Shown here: in pieces, positions 16,906 to 25,675 of the stretch
How the letters are laid out: every line of letters begins with the position of its first letter
Numbering within the stretch: position 1 is the first letter of the stretch
Origin: Pseudocolwellia agarivorans
GTDB taxonomy: Bacteria; Pseudomonadota; Gammaproteobacteria; Enterobacterales; Alteromonadaceae
Direction: 5' to 3'
Length of the DNA: 64,000 nucleotides
Assembly (NCBI RefSeq): GCF_002000085.1
Contig: NZ_MUZU01000011.1
Coordinates: 1-64,000, forward strand
Notes under the pieces: model-generated
What the model saw: the letters and a program-made list of their open reading frames with translations, nothing else
Told to the model about the DNA's origin: nothing
The model's database searches: none
Translations under genes and position numbers: made by a program

Positions 16906-19554
16906 TTACTTATTAATAAAATCTGTTGCAGGCGTACCATTAGGATTACGCATATCACCACGATATAAAATTAACGTGTCTGAATCAGGTAAACCAATAG
17001 ATCGAATATTAGCTTTAGAAAAATCAGCTGGATAAAAGCCCTCTTTAGCTGACTGATTTCCTACCTCGGTTTCAGATAGCATGGATAACGCTAATACAGG
17101 TGCTGTTGGGAATATTTTATACCAACGAGTTCCCGATGGATTATCAAAGTCATTAGGTGTCAATAACGCTAATTGCTCAGGTGTTTGAGTACCCGTGATA
17201 GTTTTCTGTTGTAGGTCATTACGAGTAAGTTGATCTGTTGTTTTACCATATAAATTAGCTAAATATTCACGGTTTGCATCAGTGATCAAATAAGTAATGT
17301 TGTTACCTACTTCAGCAACAGGCGCATCAAAAACAGTTTGCGTTAACGATATATCACCTTTAATCACTAAATTATTAATACGACCACGCGTTAAATCACG
17401 ACAACTTGTTTTACAAGCAAACGAGCCTTTACCAACAAGTAATGCTGTTCCACTATCAATCGCTTCAATGTTTTCAACGGTAATGTCTTTCATAATTTTA
17501 GAGTGAGGTTTTAACCAAACGCCCGTAAAACCATTGGTGACTTTAATATTAGAAATCTTAATTTTGTTCATTGATGAATAATAAGGGCCTGAACGATTAA
17601 AATTATCATTATCTGTACCATTACCAGCTTCAAGGCGAACACCTATACCGTTAAAGGCTTCAATATTATCTATTTCAATCCAATCACCACCATAAACCTG
17701 AACAACACCGTATCCCGTATGAGAATGGGTTGCTTTAATATTGTTAATAGAACCTTTTACAGGAGTACGACTATAAGTAGGATTGCGTTTAATCGCAAAC
17801 ATATCAGGAATAATATCACCCGATTCATTAATAAAGTCACCATTACTGTTAGTTGCTAGCGGAATATTAACAGGGTTCATTGGTCTATTTAAGCTTGGGC
17901 TTCCTTCAGGATTTCTAACGTAACGATCTTCTAAATAAAGAGGTGTAGGACCAAAACGATAGGTGTAAGAACCATCTTTATAATCAGCATCAGCAAACAT
18001 TTGTACCGCTACAGATTCAGTATGATTGTCTTCAATATTAATATCAGAAATAGCAAAGTTTTTAACATAAAATAGGCCAATAGGAATAGCACGCGTTAAA
18101 TTAACTACGCCATTACCATTACCACCATTCATGTAACCATAGTCGTGTGGCATATTAGTCATAGCATCAATCGTGAACTTTTCACCCGGTACCATAGATC
18201 TTACTTCAACATTCTCTATGCGCTCAGCTAATAAGTTACCTGGGCCATTACTACGGCCAAACGAGAATAAAAATTGTCTATTCGGTTTGTTTTTATTTTT
18301 AGCGTCGTTCTTACTGGTTGGGTAAAGATCTTCTTTGATAGTACCACGCATTTCTAAAACAACACCCGGCTCAACTTCAATACGAGTATTAGAAGGAACA
18401 GCGATATGAGATAAACTAAAACGATTCTGACCATTTGGATTAGCAAGTAATCTAACTACGCCGCCATCAACTTCTCTTCTTGCTTTGTTTAACGCCGTTT
18501 TTAAACGAGCGGTATCATTTACAGTATCAGCAAAAACAGCTTCAGCAATTAATTCATCAGGAGTTTCATCAAATACTTTATTTTCAAAATAACCAACATC
18601 AACGGTTGTTACTCCATGCTCATCAGTGTAACCCGTATATCCTGTTAAATCGGTATCAAGAATTGGGTCACCTGGCGTTGGTGTAGGATCAGGAGTTGGA
18701 TCAACCACAACAGGCTGACTAACTACAGACAATTGATTAACCGCTAAATTAGAACCCGCAGTTGTACGAAATCTAAAACGAATTTTATTTGCTGAAACAT
18801 TGGCATTAGCTGTAAAAGTATTTAAACCCGGAGTTGCATCACCCCACGTTTTGAGCACAACCCAACCACTTTCTGTTCGATGAGCAACTTCCCAGCTTGT
18901 CACTTTGTTAGTAGAAGCAGCATCTTGTGAAAAACTAAAAACAAGGTTATTACTTTCTACAATATCAAAAATAATATAAACATTACTATTCGCAGCTCCC
19001 ACTAAAGTAGCAACAGCCTCTTGAGACTCATCACCATTAACCACATTAGCTAATACAGTATTATCCCAATGTGCACTTGGTGCCATGTTTTCAACTAACA
19101 ACAAATTTTCAGGTGCTTGTGTTGCATCAACAACAAATTGTTGTAATTCAGCAGTGTAAGAAAATGCAGCACGTTTTGCGGCAAAGAAAACCTGAGTACT
19201 CTCATTTACAGAAGCGACATCTAAATAAGGGAAACCATTTGTATCAATACCCGATGTATTAATAACATCATGACTATTACTCGTGATCACTAACCTTAAT
19301 TTATCAGACAACTCAGACTGAGCTTGATCTGAAATTACAAGGTCGTTATAGGTGTAATAACCGACACCACGCTTAGTGTAACGGCTACTTTGTTCTACAG
19401 AAGCTTCATCAACTGCAACCCAAGTTCCCTCTTCTTCAGCCAGTACGTTAAATGATAATTGGCAAGTAAAAGCAATAATCAATAATGAAGTAAAGCTTCG
19501 TTGTACATTTTTTACTTTATTTAAAAAAACACGGGATAAATTGGTATTAACCAT
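16906..19554 (-). CDS. Secreted parallel beta-helix protein, candidate polysaccharide-degrading enzyme
   Basis: An 882-residue exported protein. A long signal peptide ends about residue 39 (N-V-L-A before E-E-E). Residues about 45-280 form a beta-rich domain that may bind carbohydrate. A Pro/Thr/Asp linker (P-T-P-D-P-T-P-T-P) lies near 285-297. Residues about 335-760 are a right-handed parallel beta-helix with recurring turns such as I-E-N-V-E-V-R-S, I-S-D-I-N-I-E-D-N, I-K-I-S-N-I-K-V-T and I-T-V-E-N-I-E-A. Such modular proteins are commonly polysaccharide lyases or glycoside hydrolases. A GH82-like carrageenase or GH28-like enzyme are possibilities, but I cannot assign one. Neighbouring TonB-receptor debris and a PEP-CTERM gene suggest an eroded polysaccharide-use locus. 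Confidence 0.7.
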   Translation of the reverse strand: MVNTNLSRVFLNKVKNVQRSFTSLLIIAFTCQLSFNVLAEEEGTWVAVDEASVEQSSRYTKRGVGYYTYNDLVISDQAQSELSDKLRLVITSNSHDVINTSGIDTNGFPYLDVASVNESTQVFFAAKRAAFSYTAELQQFVVDATQAPENLLLVENMAPSAHWDNTVLANVVNGDESQEAVATLVGAANSNVYIIFDIVESNNLVFSFSQDAASTNKVTSWEVAHRTESGWVVLKTWGDATPGLNTFTANANVSANKIRFRFRTTAGSNLAVNQLSVVSQPVVVDPTPDPTPTPGDPILDTDLTGYTGYTDEHGVTTVDVGYFENKVFDETPDELIAEAVFADTVNDTARLKTALNKARREVDGGVVRLLANPNGQNRFSLSHIAVPSNTRIEVEPGVVLEMRGTIKEDLYPTSKNDAKNKNKPNRQFLFSFGRSNGPGNLLAERIENVEVRSMVPGEKFTIDAMTNMPHDYGYMNGGNGNGVVNLTRAIPIGLFYVKNFAISDINIEDNHTESVAVQMFADADYKDGSYTYRFGPTPLYLEDRYVRNPEGSPSLNRPMNPVNIPLATNSNGDFINESGDIIPDMFAIKRNPTYSRTPVKGSINNIKATHSHTGYGVVQVYGGDWIEIDNIEAFNGIGVRLEAGNGTDNDNFNRSGPYYSSMNKIKISNIKVTNGFTGVWLKPHSKIMKDITVENIEAIDSGTALLVGKGSFACKTSCRDLTRGRINNLVIKGDISLTQTVFDAPVAEVGNNITYLITDANREYLANLYGKTTDQLTRNDLQQKTITGTQTPEQLALLTPNDFDNPSGTRWYKIFPTAPVLALSMLSETEVGNQSAKEGFYPADFSKANIRSIGLPDSDTLILYRGDMRNPNGTPATDFINK

Positions 19555-19635
19555 TTTTATTCTCCAAAAATTTTAAACCACAGCCTATAAAAATAATTTA
19601 TATGGCCACAAACAAACGGGAGTGAGATACAAGAT

Positions 19636-20259
19636 TTACTTGCGCGTTTGTAAACGACGACCAAAGGCTAGAAGAGATAATGCAAATATCGCAAAGGTGG
19701 AAGGTTCAGGAACAGATAAAGATTTTTCACTAATAGAAATATTAGAAATAGTTAAATAATCATCATAAATAAAATCAAAATCTTCAATACCAAACTGTAA
19801 CGACACAGTAGAATTAGCAAAACTACTGATATCAACGCTTGAACCGCCGGTCATAAAATCATGAAGAACATCATCATTGTCATCAATTAAAGTCACAGTT
19901 GCAAAATCAGCACTCGCATCAAAATCTAATGAAAGCTCGAACGAACTTTGATCAACTACAAACTTTTGAAAAAGGTAAAAACCAAAATAATCATTGATGC
20001 CGTCAGTTGAAGTATTAAGGGTTACACTGTTCACACCTGTTACAAAATTGTTCGTGAAATTTCCAAAATCAGTTACAGGTTCAAAAAAGTGCTCCGTATC
20101 ATTAGCTATATCATAATAATGGTAATCAGCACTCCAACCACTCAGCTCAGTTTGAAAGTTATTATTTATAAGACCCGCAGAGGCAGAACCACTTAAAGCA
20201 ATCCCAACTACAAGACAGGCGGCTTTTAAAGTATCTTTATATACAAAATGTTGTTTCAT
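19636..20259 (-). CDS. PEP-CTERM sorting domain protein
   Basis: A 207-residue exported protein. I choose the ATG at 20257-20259 because GAGGAAA lies 6-7 bases upstream and a signal peptide (ending near A-S-A at about residue 29) follows directly. An in-frame ATG 57 bases earlier would bury that signal. The mature part is a beta-rich, Asp/Phe-rich single domain of about 145 residues. The C-terminus is V-P-E-P-S-T, then a hydrophobic helix, then G-R-R-L-Q-T-R-K: the PEP-CTERM signal recognised by exosortase EpsH-type enzymes. Known PEP-CTERM proteins are linked to EPS and biofilm. No exosortase gene is in this window. It lies about 80 bases upstream of the beta-helix gene on the same strand. 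Confidence 0.88.
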   Translation of the reverse strand: MKQHFVYKDTLKAACLVVGIALSGSASAGLINNNFQTELSGWSADYHYYDIANDTEHFFEPVTDFGNFTNNFVTGVNSVTLNTSTDGINDYFGFYLFQKFVVDQSSFELSLDFDASADFATVTLIDDNDDVLHDFMTGGSSVDISSFANSTVSLQFGIEDFDFIYDDYLTISNISISEKSLSVPEPSTFAIFALSLLAFGRRLQTRK

Positions 20260-20478
20260 TATTATTTTCCTCGTTATTATTGTATTTTTTTGGCGTACAA
20301 AAATTGACTCCGTCATAGCCTCCCTATTTAAACAGGGTTAATTTACGTACTATTTTTGTCTTTTGTAATGCTACAACAAACATCATATGTTTTGATAGGT
20401 CTTATATGTAAAGTTACGTAAAGTATCAATTACGAGCAACAGTTGTATTCAGGAAGTAACGATTTTAAAAAAAGCTAA

Positions 20479-20740
20479 TACCAATTCCATTAAGTTTGTT
20501 CTCAACTCAGAGCTACATTAGCGAGCTTAAAACAAGCAAAATTATTTAAACATAGTTATTCTATATTTCACTAATTTTGTGCCGTTATAAGTTTGCTAAT
20601 GAGCTCCCAAGGGCGAGTTTAAAAGGCTTATATGCGGCGTTATTGATTTTGACAAGGGAATAACCATTCTCTTCAATCAATGCCTTGCCTCTAAGCCTTT
20701 TAACTCTCGCTGAGTGGGAAAAAACTTAATGGACTTGGTA
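20479..20740. mobile_element. MITE-like element, 262 bp
   Basis: The ends are 19-base inverted repeats with one mismatch: TACCAATTCCATTAAGTTT (20479-20497) and AAACTTAATGGACTTGGTA (20722-20740). TAA flanks both sides (20476-20478 and 20741-20743 read TAA), a possible 3-base target duplication. A second internal inverted pair (GCGAGTTTAAAAGGCTTA near 20611 and TAAGCCTTTTAACTCTCGC near 20693) would allow a large folded structure. There is no long reading frame, so movement would need a transposase in trans. The rest of the 20317-20916 gap is AT-rich with no other feature seen. Confidence 0.75.
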
Positions 20741-20916
20741 TAAAACAGGCTAATGAAGATAAAGTGTTGAGGTAGGTAATTAGAATAAAAAAATTATTTT
20801 ATAAATAAAGAGAGTAATAAATTTTTGAAGTAAAAAATGATATAGGTAAGTGTTATATACCCGTTATCATTAAAGATGCAGGTTTCAGCGAAAACTAAGA
20901 AGATAAACTTTAAAGA

Positions 20917-21002
20917 TGGTACCCGGAGACGGACTTGAACCGTCACGCTCTATGAGCGAGGGATTTTAAATCCCTTGTGTCTACCAATTCCACCACCCGG
21001 GC
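20917..21002 (-). tRNA. tRNA-Leu(TAA), copy 3
   Basis: 86-base tRNA with encoded CCA, long variable arm and anticodon loop TTTAAAA giving anticodon TAA (plus-strand image ATTTTAAAT). It is the last gene of the seven-tRNA array in transcription order. Its sequence is the same as the other two Leu copies by eye. Confidence 0.95.
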
Positions 21003-21119
21003 ATCGGGAAAAGCATTTTTTATAGTAGGGATTGGTTCCCTACTTATATTAAATAAAACTAAATTTATTAATATAAACTTCAACTAAAATAGTATTTTTA
21101 CACTTCAAAGAAATGAAGA

Positions 21120-21205
21120 TGGTACCCGGAGACGGACTTGAACCGTCACGCTCTATGAGCGAGGGATTTTAAATCCCTTGTGTCTACCAATTCCACCACC
21201 CGGGC
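21120..21205 (-). tRNA. tRNA-Leu(TAA), copy 2
   Basis: 86-base tRNA with CCA and the same anticodon TAA as its neighbours. The following spacer (21206-21248) repeats the spacer after the downstream copy (21003-21045) with one visible difference, showing a 203-base tandem duplication. Confidence 0.95.
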
Positions 21206-21265
21206 ATCGGGAAAAGCATTTTTTATAGTAGAGATTGGTTCCCTACTCCATCATAAGATGAAAAT

Positions 21266-21341
21266 TGGAGCGGCTAACGAGACTCGAACTCGTGACATTC
21301 ACGTTGGCAACGTGATGCTCTACCAACTGAGCTACAGCCGC
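21266..21341 (-). tRNA. tRNA-Gly(GCC), copy 3
   Basis: 76-base cloverleaf with encoded CCA and anticodon loop TTGCCAA (GCC). Identical by eye to the other two Gly copies in the array. Confidence 0.95.
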
Positions 21342-21380
21342 TTCACATCATAAGTAAACTTATAATATTGTGTAAAAGAT

Positions 21381-21456
21381 TGGAGCGGCTAACGAGACTC
21401 GAACTCGTGACATTCACGTTGGCAACGTGATGCTCTACCAACTGAGCTACAGCCGC
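21381..21456 (-). tRNA. tRNA-Gly(GCC), copy 2
   Basis: 76-base cloverleaf with CCA and anticodon GCC. It is separated by only 39 bases from the next Gly copy. Confidence 0.95.
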
Positions 21457-21527
21457 GCTACATCTTTTACTTTTTAACTCCTACATATGCCAATATGTAG
21501 TCTTTTACCCAACCTGCAATAATGAAA

Positions 21528-21613
21528 TGGTACCCGGAGACGGACTTGAACCGTCACGCTCTATGAGCGAGGGATTTTAAATCCCTTGTGTCTACCAATT
21601 CCACCACCCGGGC
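21528..21613 (-). tRNA. tRNA-Leu(TAA), copy 1
   Basis: 86-base tRNA with CCA and anticodon TAA, third in the array after Gly and Cys. This matches the E. coli glyW-cysT-leuZ order downstream of pgsA. Confidence 0.95.
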
Positions 21614-21617
21614 ATTA

Positions 21618-21691
21618 TGGAGGCGGGTCCCGGAGTCGAACCGAGGTCCACGGATTTGCAATCCGCTGCATAGCCATTCTGCCAACCCGCC
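21618..21691 (-). tRNA. tRNA-Cys(GCA)
   Basis: 74-base cloverleaf with encoded CCA and anticodon loop TTGCAAA (GCA). Only 4 bases separate it from the following Leu gene, so the two are cut from a common transcript. Confidence 0.95.
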
Positions 21692-21746
21692 AAATCATTC
21701 ACTACGAGTTGAGTGGTATTTCCTTATTTATTCTCTTAAGAGAAAT

Positions 21747-21822
21747 TGGAGCGGCTAACGAGACTCGAACTCGTGACATTCACGTTGGCAACGTGATGCT
21801 CTACCAACTGAGCTACAGCCGC
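21747..21822 (-). tRNA. tRNA-Gly(GCC), copy 1
   Basis: 76-base cloverleaf with CCA and anticodon GCC, the first gene of the array, directly behind a predicted promoter. Confidence 0.95.
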
Positions 21823-21855
21823 TTCATCTGCTGACTCCCTGTCAACTGGAAACGC

Positions 21856-21883
21856 ATTTTACATTGATATTATGATGAGTCAA
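21856..21883 (-). promoter_or_regulatory. Promoter of the tRNA array
   Basis: On the minus strand TTGACT (21878-21883) and TAAAAT (21856-21861) are 16 bases apart, followed by GCG, about 30 bases before the first tRNA-Gly. This gives the array its own start in addition to any read-through from pgsA. Confidence 0.65.
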
Positions 21884-21967
21884 CACTTTAATCTTAAATT
21901 TATTTCAAGTGCTCAAAAAGCAGCTTAAATGGTGTTTTTTTAGCTAATACCTTACAAAATATGGTTA

Positions 21968-22549
21968 TTATTTAGCTTTTAGCTCTGGCCAAGCGGCTTT
22001 AAAATAACTCAACATAGACGTAAAAGTTAAAATTGTTGCTATAGAATAAAAGCTATAAGTTAAAAACATGAAAAATTCTTGAGGAATATCGAACAAAATT
22101 AAAGGAATATCATAAGTCGGTTGCCAAATAAGTCCCATAATGCCCAACATTTGCGCAGCAGTTTTATATTTACCTGAATTAGACACCGCAATTACATCTC
22201 TTTTCCCACGAGAAGACATAAATTCACGTAACGCACTAATAAATATTTCACGTGAAATCATTAAAGCGGCAGATATGGTGATATACCACACATTATAATC
22301 TTCGATTAACATAGCAAGCGCACAAACAACCATTAACTTATCAGCTACAGGATCAATAAATGCCCCAAAAGCTGAAGACTGATTTAAGCGTCGTGCTAAG
22401 TAACCATCTACGGCATCACTTACAGCTGCAAACCAAAAAACAACAAAAGCACCAAAATGACTCCAAGAAATAGGAAGGTAAAAAACCAAAACAAAAACAG
22501 GGATTAATATAATTCTAAATAAGGTAACTTGATTGGGAATAGTCCACAT
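21968..22549 (-). CDS. pgsA: CDP-diacylglycerol--glycerol-3-phosphate 3-phosphatidyltransferase
   Basis: A 193-residue inner-membrane enzyme that makes phosphatidylglycerophosphate, the committed step to phosphatidylglycerol and cardiolipin. The CDP-alcohol phosphotransferase signature is visible as S-D-A-V-D-G-Y-L-A-R-R (about 44-54) followed by G-A-F-I-D-P-V-A-D-K-L (about 62-72), containing the conserved Asp residues. N-terminal I-P-N-Q-V-T-L-F-R is also typical, and four or five hydrophobic segments are present. It lies 54 bases after uvrC and upstream of the tRNA array, the conserved gammaproteobacterial order. Confidence 0.97.
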   Translation of the reverse strand: MWTIPNQVTLFRIILIPVFVLVFYLPISWSHFGAFVVFWFAAVSDAVDGYLARRLNQSSAFGAFIDPVADKLMVVCALAMLIEDYNVWYITISAALMISREIFISALREFMSSRGKRDVIAVSNSGKYKTAAQMLGIMGLIWQPTYDIPLILFDIPQEFFMFLTYSFYSIATILTFTSMLSYFKAAWPELKAK

Positions 22550-22603
22550 AATCTACTTTTATTTTTATAGTACTTAAAAATATCATTTTACACAGATTAC
22601 AAC

Positions 22604-24451
22604 TCAATTGTCATGCAGAGCATCATAAATATTTTGAGCCAGTACCTTACTAATACCTGGAACTTTAGTTAAGGTTTCAATGTCGGCTGCTAACACCTCT
22701 TGCATCCCCCCTAAATACTTTAATAGGGCTTGCCTTTTCTTAGCGCCAATACCTTCAATTGATTCTAATGCTGATTTTTTACTAACCTTTTGACGCTTAG
22801 CTCTATGGCCTGCAATAGCAAATCGATGCGACTCATCTCTAATATGTTGCACTAAATGTAAAGCGGGAGAAGTCGCAGGTAAAGAGATCAGTTGATGACT
22901 ACCCGCTAAAATTAAAGTCTCTAATCCTGGCTTACGCGACTCCCCTTTTGCCACACCTACAAGCAAAGGGGTTTTCTCAAGCTTTAATTCAGCAAAAAAT
23001 TGTTCTGCTTCTGCCAACTGCCCTTTACCACCATCAATAAAAATAATATCAGGCATCTTTTCAAGGCTGGCATTCAAATAACGTTTATTCAGGGCAAAAG
23101 CCATAGCCGCATAATCATCGCCCGGAGTAATGCCATGGACGTTATAACGCCTGTAATCACTTTTTAAAGGACCGTTTTGATCAAACACAACATTAGAGGC
23201 AACAGTTTGTTGCCCCATCGTATGGCTAATATCAAAGCACTCTAAGCGATTTATCCCCCCCGTCAGTTCAAACACTTCATTCAACGCTGCAAAGCGTGCT
23301 TGAATAGATTCTTTTTCACTGTTTTTAGTTAATAAAGCATTAGTTGCATTGGTTTGAGCCAGTTTTAAATATTGTGTTCTTTCAGATCGAACATTATGAG
23401 AAATTTTCACCTCATTTTCAGCTTGATCACTTAATAATTTTTTAAGCTCTTTAACTGATTCAATCGCATGAGGAATAACAATTTCTTTAGGTATACGCGC
23501 GGCTTTAAGATCATCGCCTAAATAATGTTGGCTGATAAAAGCTTCAATAATTTCGCCATCTTCAGTATCAAGAGGCACCGTTGGAAAATAGCTTTTACTG
23601 CCTAATATTTTTTGGTCGCGAATAAACAAAATATGAATACAAGCTAAATTTCTAATACGGTGTAAACCAACCACATCTAATTCAGACGCTATACCACTTA
23701 CATATTGCTGTTGTTGTACTTTTCTTAAGGTCGCAATTTGGTCTCTATGTTTAGCTGCCTTTTCAAATTCAAGTTGGCTACTAGACACTTCCATTTTATG
23801 AACAAGCTCTTTAATTACGTCTGAGTTTTTTCCTCTAAGAAATAACTTAGCTAACTTAACTTGCTCTCCATATTCTTCTTGCGAAATTTGATCGACGCAA
23901 GGCGCTGAGCAACGCCCCAGCTGAAATTGTAAACAAGGTCGAGAGCGCGCCCTATAATAACTATCTTCACACTGGCGTAACGGAAAAAGCTTCTGCATTA
24001 GCCTTAAGCTTTCCCAAACAGCACCTACGGTAGGATAAGGGCCAAAGTATTCACCTTTAACTTTTCTACCACCACGGTGTAAACCAAGTTTAGGATGCTT
24101 ATGATCTGTGATCAGTAAATAAGGATAAGACTTATCGTCTCTTAAAAGAATATTGTATTTAGGCTGGTATTTTTTAATGTAGTTATTTTCTAAAATTAAC
24201 GCTTCGCCTTCCGTGTGCGTTACCGTTACATCTATAACATGAATACGACTAACTAAAGCTTTAGTTTTATTACTACCTACGTCTTTTCTAAAATAGCTTG
24301 CCAACCTTTTTTTAAGGTTTTTAGCTTTGCCAACATATATAATAGTATTTTCTTGATCATACATCCTATATACCCCAGCCTGTTCACTAACAGAGGATAA
24401 AAAGGATTTATGATCAAATATTGAATGTTCTAAGGGAGTATTTTCAGACAA
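22604..24451 (-). CDS. uvrC: Excinuclease ABC subunit C
   Basis: A 615-residue nucleotide-excision-repair nuclease that makes the two incisions around UvrAB-bound lesions. Domains in order: GIY-YIG nuclease (G-V-Y-R-M-Y, then I-I-Y-V-G-K-A-K-N-L, about 26-50), a Cys cluster (C-L-Q-F-Q-L-G-R-C-S-A-P-C, about 173-185), a UVR motif (about 205-240), the RNase H-like 5' nuclease domain (F-D-I-S-H near 404 and F-I-D-G-G-K-G-Q near 469) and two helix-hairpin-helix motifs at the C-terminus. Length is standard. Its start is 2 bases after the uvrY stop, so the two are co-transcribed. Confidence 0.98.
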   Translation of the reverse strand: MSENTPLEHSIFDHKSFLSSVSEQAGVYRMYDQENTIIYVGKAKNLKKRLASYFRKDVGSNKTKALVSRIHVIDVTVTHTEGEALILENNYIKKYQPKYNILLRDDKSYPYLLITDHKHPKLGLHRGGRKVKGEYFGPYPTVGAVWESLRLMQKLFPLRQCEDSYYRARSRPCLQFQLGRCSAPCVDQISQEEYGEQVKLAKLFLRGKNSDVIKELVHKMEVSSSQLEFEKAAKHRDQIATLRKVQQQQYVSGIASELDVVGLHRIRNLACIHILFIRDQKILGSKSYFPTVPLDTEDGEIIEAFISQHYLGDDLKAARIPKEIVIPHAIESVKELKKLLSDQAENEVKISHNVRSERTQYLKLAQTNATNALLTKNSEKESIQARFAALNEVFELTGGINRLECFDISHTMGQQTVASNVVFDQNGPLKSDYRRYNVHGITPGDDYAAMAFALNKRYLNASLEKMPDIIFIDGGKGQLAEAEQFFAELKLEKTPLLVGVAKGESRKPGLETLILAGSHQLISLPATSPALHLVQHIRDESHRFAIAGHRAKRQKVSKKSALESIEGIGAKKRQALLKYLGGMQEVLAADIETLTKVPGISKVLAQNIYDALHDN

Positions 24452-24453
24452 GT

Positions 24454-25098
24454 TTATAGCTTTTCAGTTTTGAGCATTCCGTGACGTATAGCCAAATGAG
24501 TAAGTTCTACATCATTACCTACATTAAGTTTTTCAAACATTCTGTAGCGATAGCTATTAATGGTTTTACTACTTAACATTAATTGTTCAGATATATCAGG
24601 AACTTTTTCACCGCGCGTTATCATTAACATTATCTGTAATTCTCTTTCAGATAATAAATTAAACGGGTTTTCCTCAGAAGACTTAAACTGACTCAATGCC
24701 ATTTGTTGCGCAATATCAGGGGTAATATATCGTTGACCACTATTAACAGCACGAATAGCATTAACCATTTCGTCAGGGCCTGCACTTTTAGTTAAATAAC
24801 CAGCAGCGCCTATTTGCATAACTTTTGTTGGTATAGGATCTTCCGTATACACAGTTAAAACAATAATTTTTATATCAGGTGAATAACGAATAATTTTTTT
24901 AGTCGCCTCTAACCCACCTATGCCGGGCATATTCATATCCATTAGAACAACGTCAGGTTCATTTTTGCGGCAAAATTGAACCGCCTCTTCACCCGTAGAC
25001 GCTTCACCGATCACTTTAAGTCCTTTTACTTCATCAAGAATTTTACGGATCCCCGTTCTTACTAATTCATGATCATCAACAAGTAAAACATTAATCAA
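24454..25098 (-). CDS. uvrY: Response regulator UvrY/GacA
   Basis: A 214-residue two-component regulator, the partner of a BarA/GacS sensor. The receiver domain (about 1-120) has D-D at 8-9, the phospho-acceptor in V-V-L-M-D-M-N-M-P (about Asp54) and Lys near 104. The LuxR-type helix-turn-helix (about 148-205) reads L-S-E-R-E-L-Q and T-I-N-S-Y-R. In relatives it activates the CsrB-type small RNAs that counter CsrA, which often governs EPS and motility. Placement before uvrC is the conserved order. Confidence 0.96.
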   Translation of the reverse strand: MINVLLVDDHELVRTGIRKILDEVKGLKVIGEASTGEEAVQFCRKNEPDVVLMDMNMPGIGGLEATKKIIRYSPDIKIIVLTVYTEDPIPTKVMQIGAAGYLTKSAGPDEMVNAIRAVNSGQRYITPDIAQQMALSQFKSSEENPFNLLSERELQIMLMITRGEKVPDISEQLMLSSKTINSYRYRMFEKLNVGNDVELTHLAIRHGMLKTEKL

Positions 25099-25246
25099 TG
25101 CACTAACACCTCAACCTAAAAGAAATAGGATTAAAAAAAGAATAAATAATTATCAAATAGAGTATAAGTAAAATTTAATGTAACACAATAAAATTATTAG
25201 ATTTTTCTAAAAAACTCACAAACACAAAAACGAATACATTATACAA

Positions 25247-25507
25247 TTATAGTTTGTTTTTAGTCAGCCAACTGTTTAATAAACCAATTTGACCATTTTT
25301 ATATGCTGCATAAGTTAAACGAACCGCATTACTCATGATCATACTGTCAGACCATTGTGTTTGCTCAGAGATCAATTTGTAACACTCTAAAGCTTCTTGA
25401 GATAAGTAACCTCTCATCTCTCTTTTACCTTTTTCTCTTTGTCTTTCTCTGTATTTCTTTTGTTTTTCAGCGTTTGTCATCGCCTTTTTTTTAACCGTCT
25501 CAGTCAT
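25247..25507 (-). CDS. Small basic protein, function unknown
   Basis: An 86-residue protein with a very basic N-terminal helix (N-A-E-K-Q-K-K-Y-R-E-R-Q-R-E-K-G-K-R at about 12-29) and a second helical part with S-D-S-M-I-M-S-N-A-V-R-L-T. The pattern resembles small DNA-binding proteins with a basic arm and a ribbon-helix-helix-like end, seen on plasmids and chromosomes, but I cannot name it. It is flanked by uvrY downstream and the divergent fabA upstream. Confidence 0.6.
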   Translation of the reverse strand: MTETVKKKAMTNAEKQKKYRERQREKGKREMRGYLSQEALECYKLISEQTQWSDSMIMSNAVRLTYAAYKNGQIGLLNSWLTKNKL

Positions 25508-25600
25508 AATTCAACCTATTTTGTTCTATATAGGGACAATATGGTTACGCATAACCCTATAAAACGCAATAAAAATGTTTTTTTTAACAAATCAGAGTTG

Positions 25601-25624
25601 TTTAGTGTACAAGTGTTAGCTAAA
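25601..25624 (+). promoter_or_regulatory. Candidate FabR operator upstream of fabA
   Basis: The stretch AGTGTACAAGTGTTAGCT (25604-25621) resembles the known FabR site of gammaproteobacterial fabA and fabB genes, roughly AGCGTACA-N2-TGTACGCT, and is flanked by TTT and AAA. It lies about 52 bases before the fabA start, where repression of unsaturated fatty acid synthesis would be expected. The promoter elements themselves are not clear. Confidence 0.6.
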
Positions 25625-25675
25625 GTAGCGCCTAAAATTTTATATTAAAGTAATCAAAAGTTGGGATCCTAAATC

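Noticed and set aside
21586-21834. An 82-codon plus-strand reading frame across the tRNA array
   Set aside because: It runs antisense through the Leu, Cys and Gly tRNA genes; its codons are the reverse complements of tRNA, a well-known spurious prediction.
25439-25648. Plus-strand frame between the small basic protein gene and fabA
   Set aside because: It overlaps the opposite-strand gene and the FabR-like operator, and its sequence is not protein-like.
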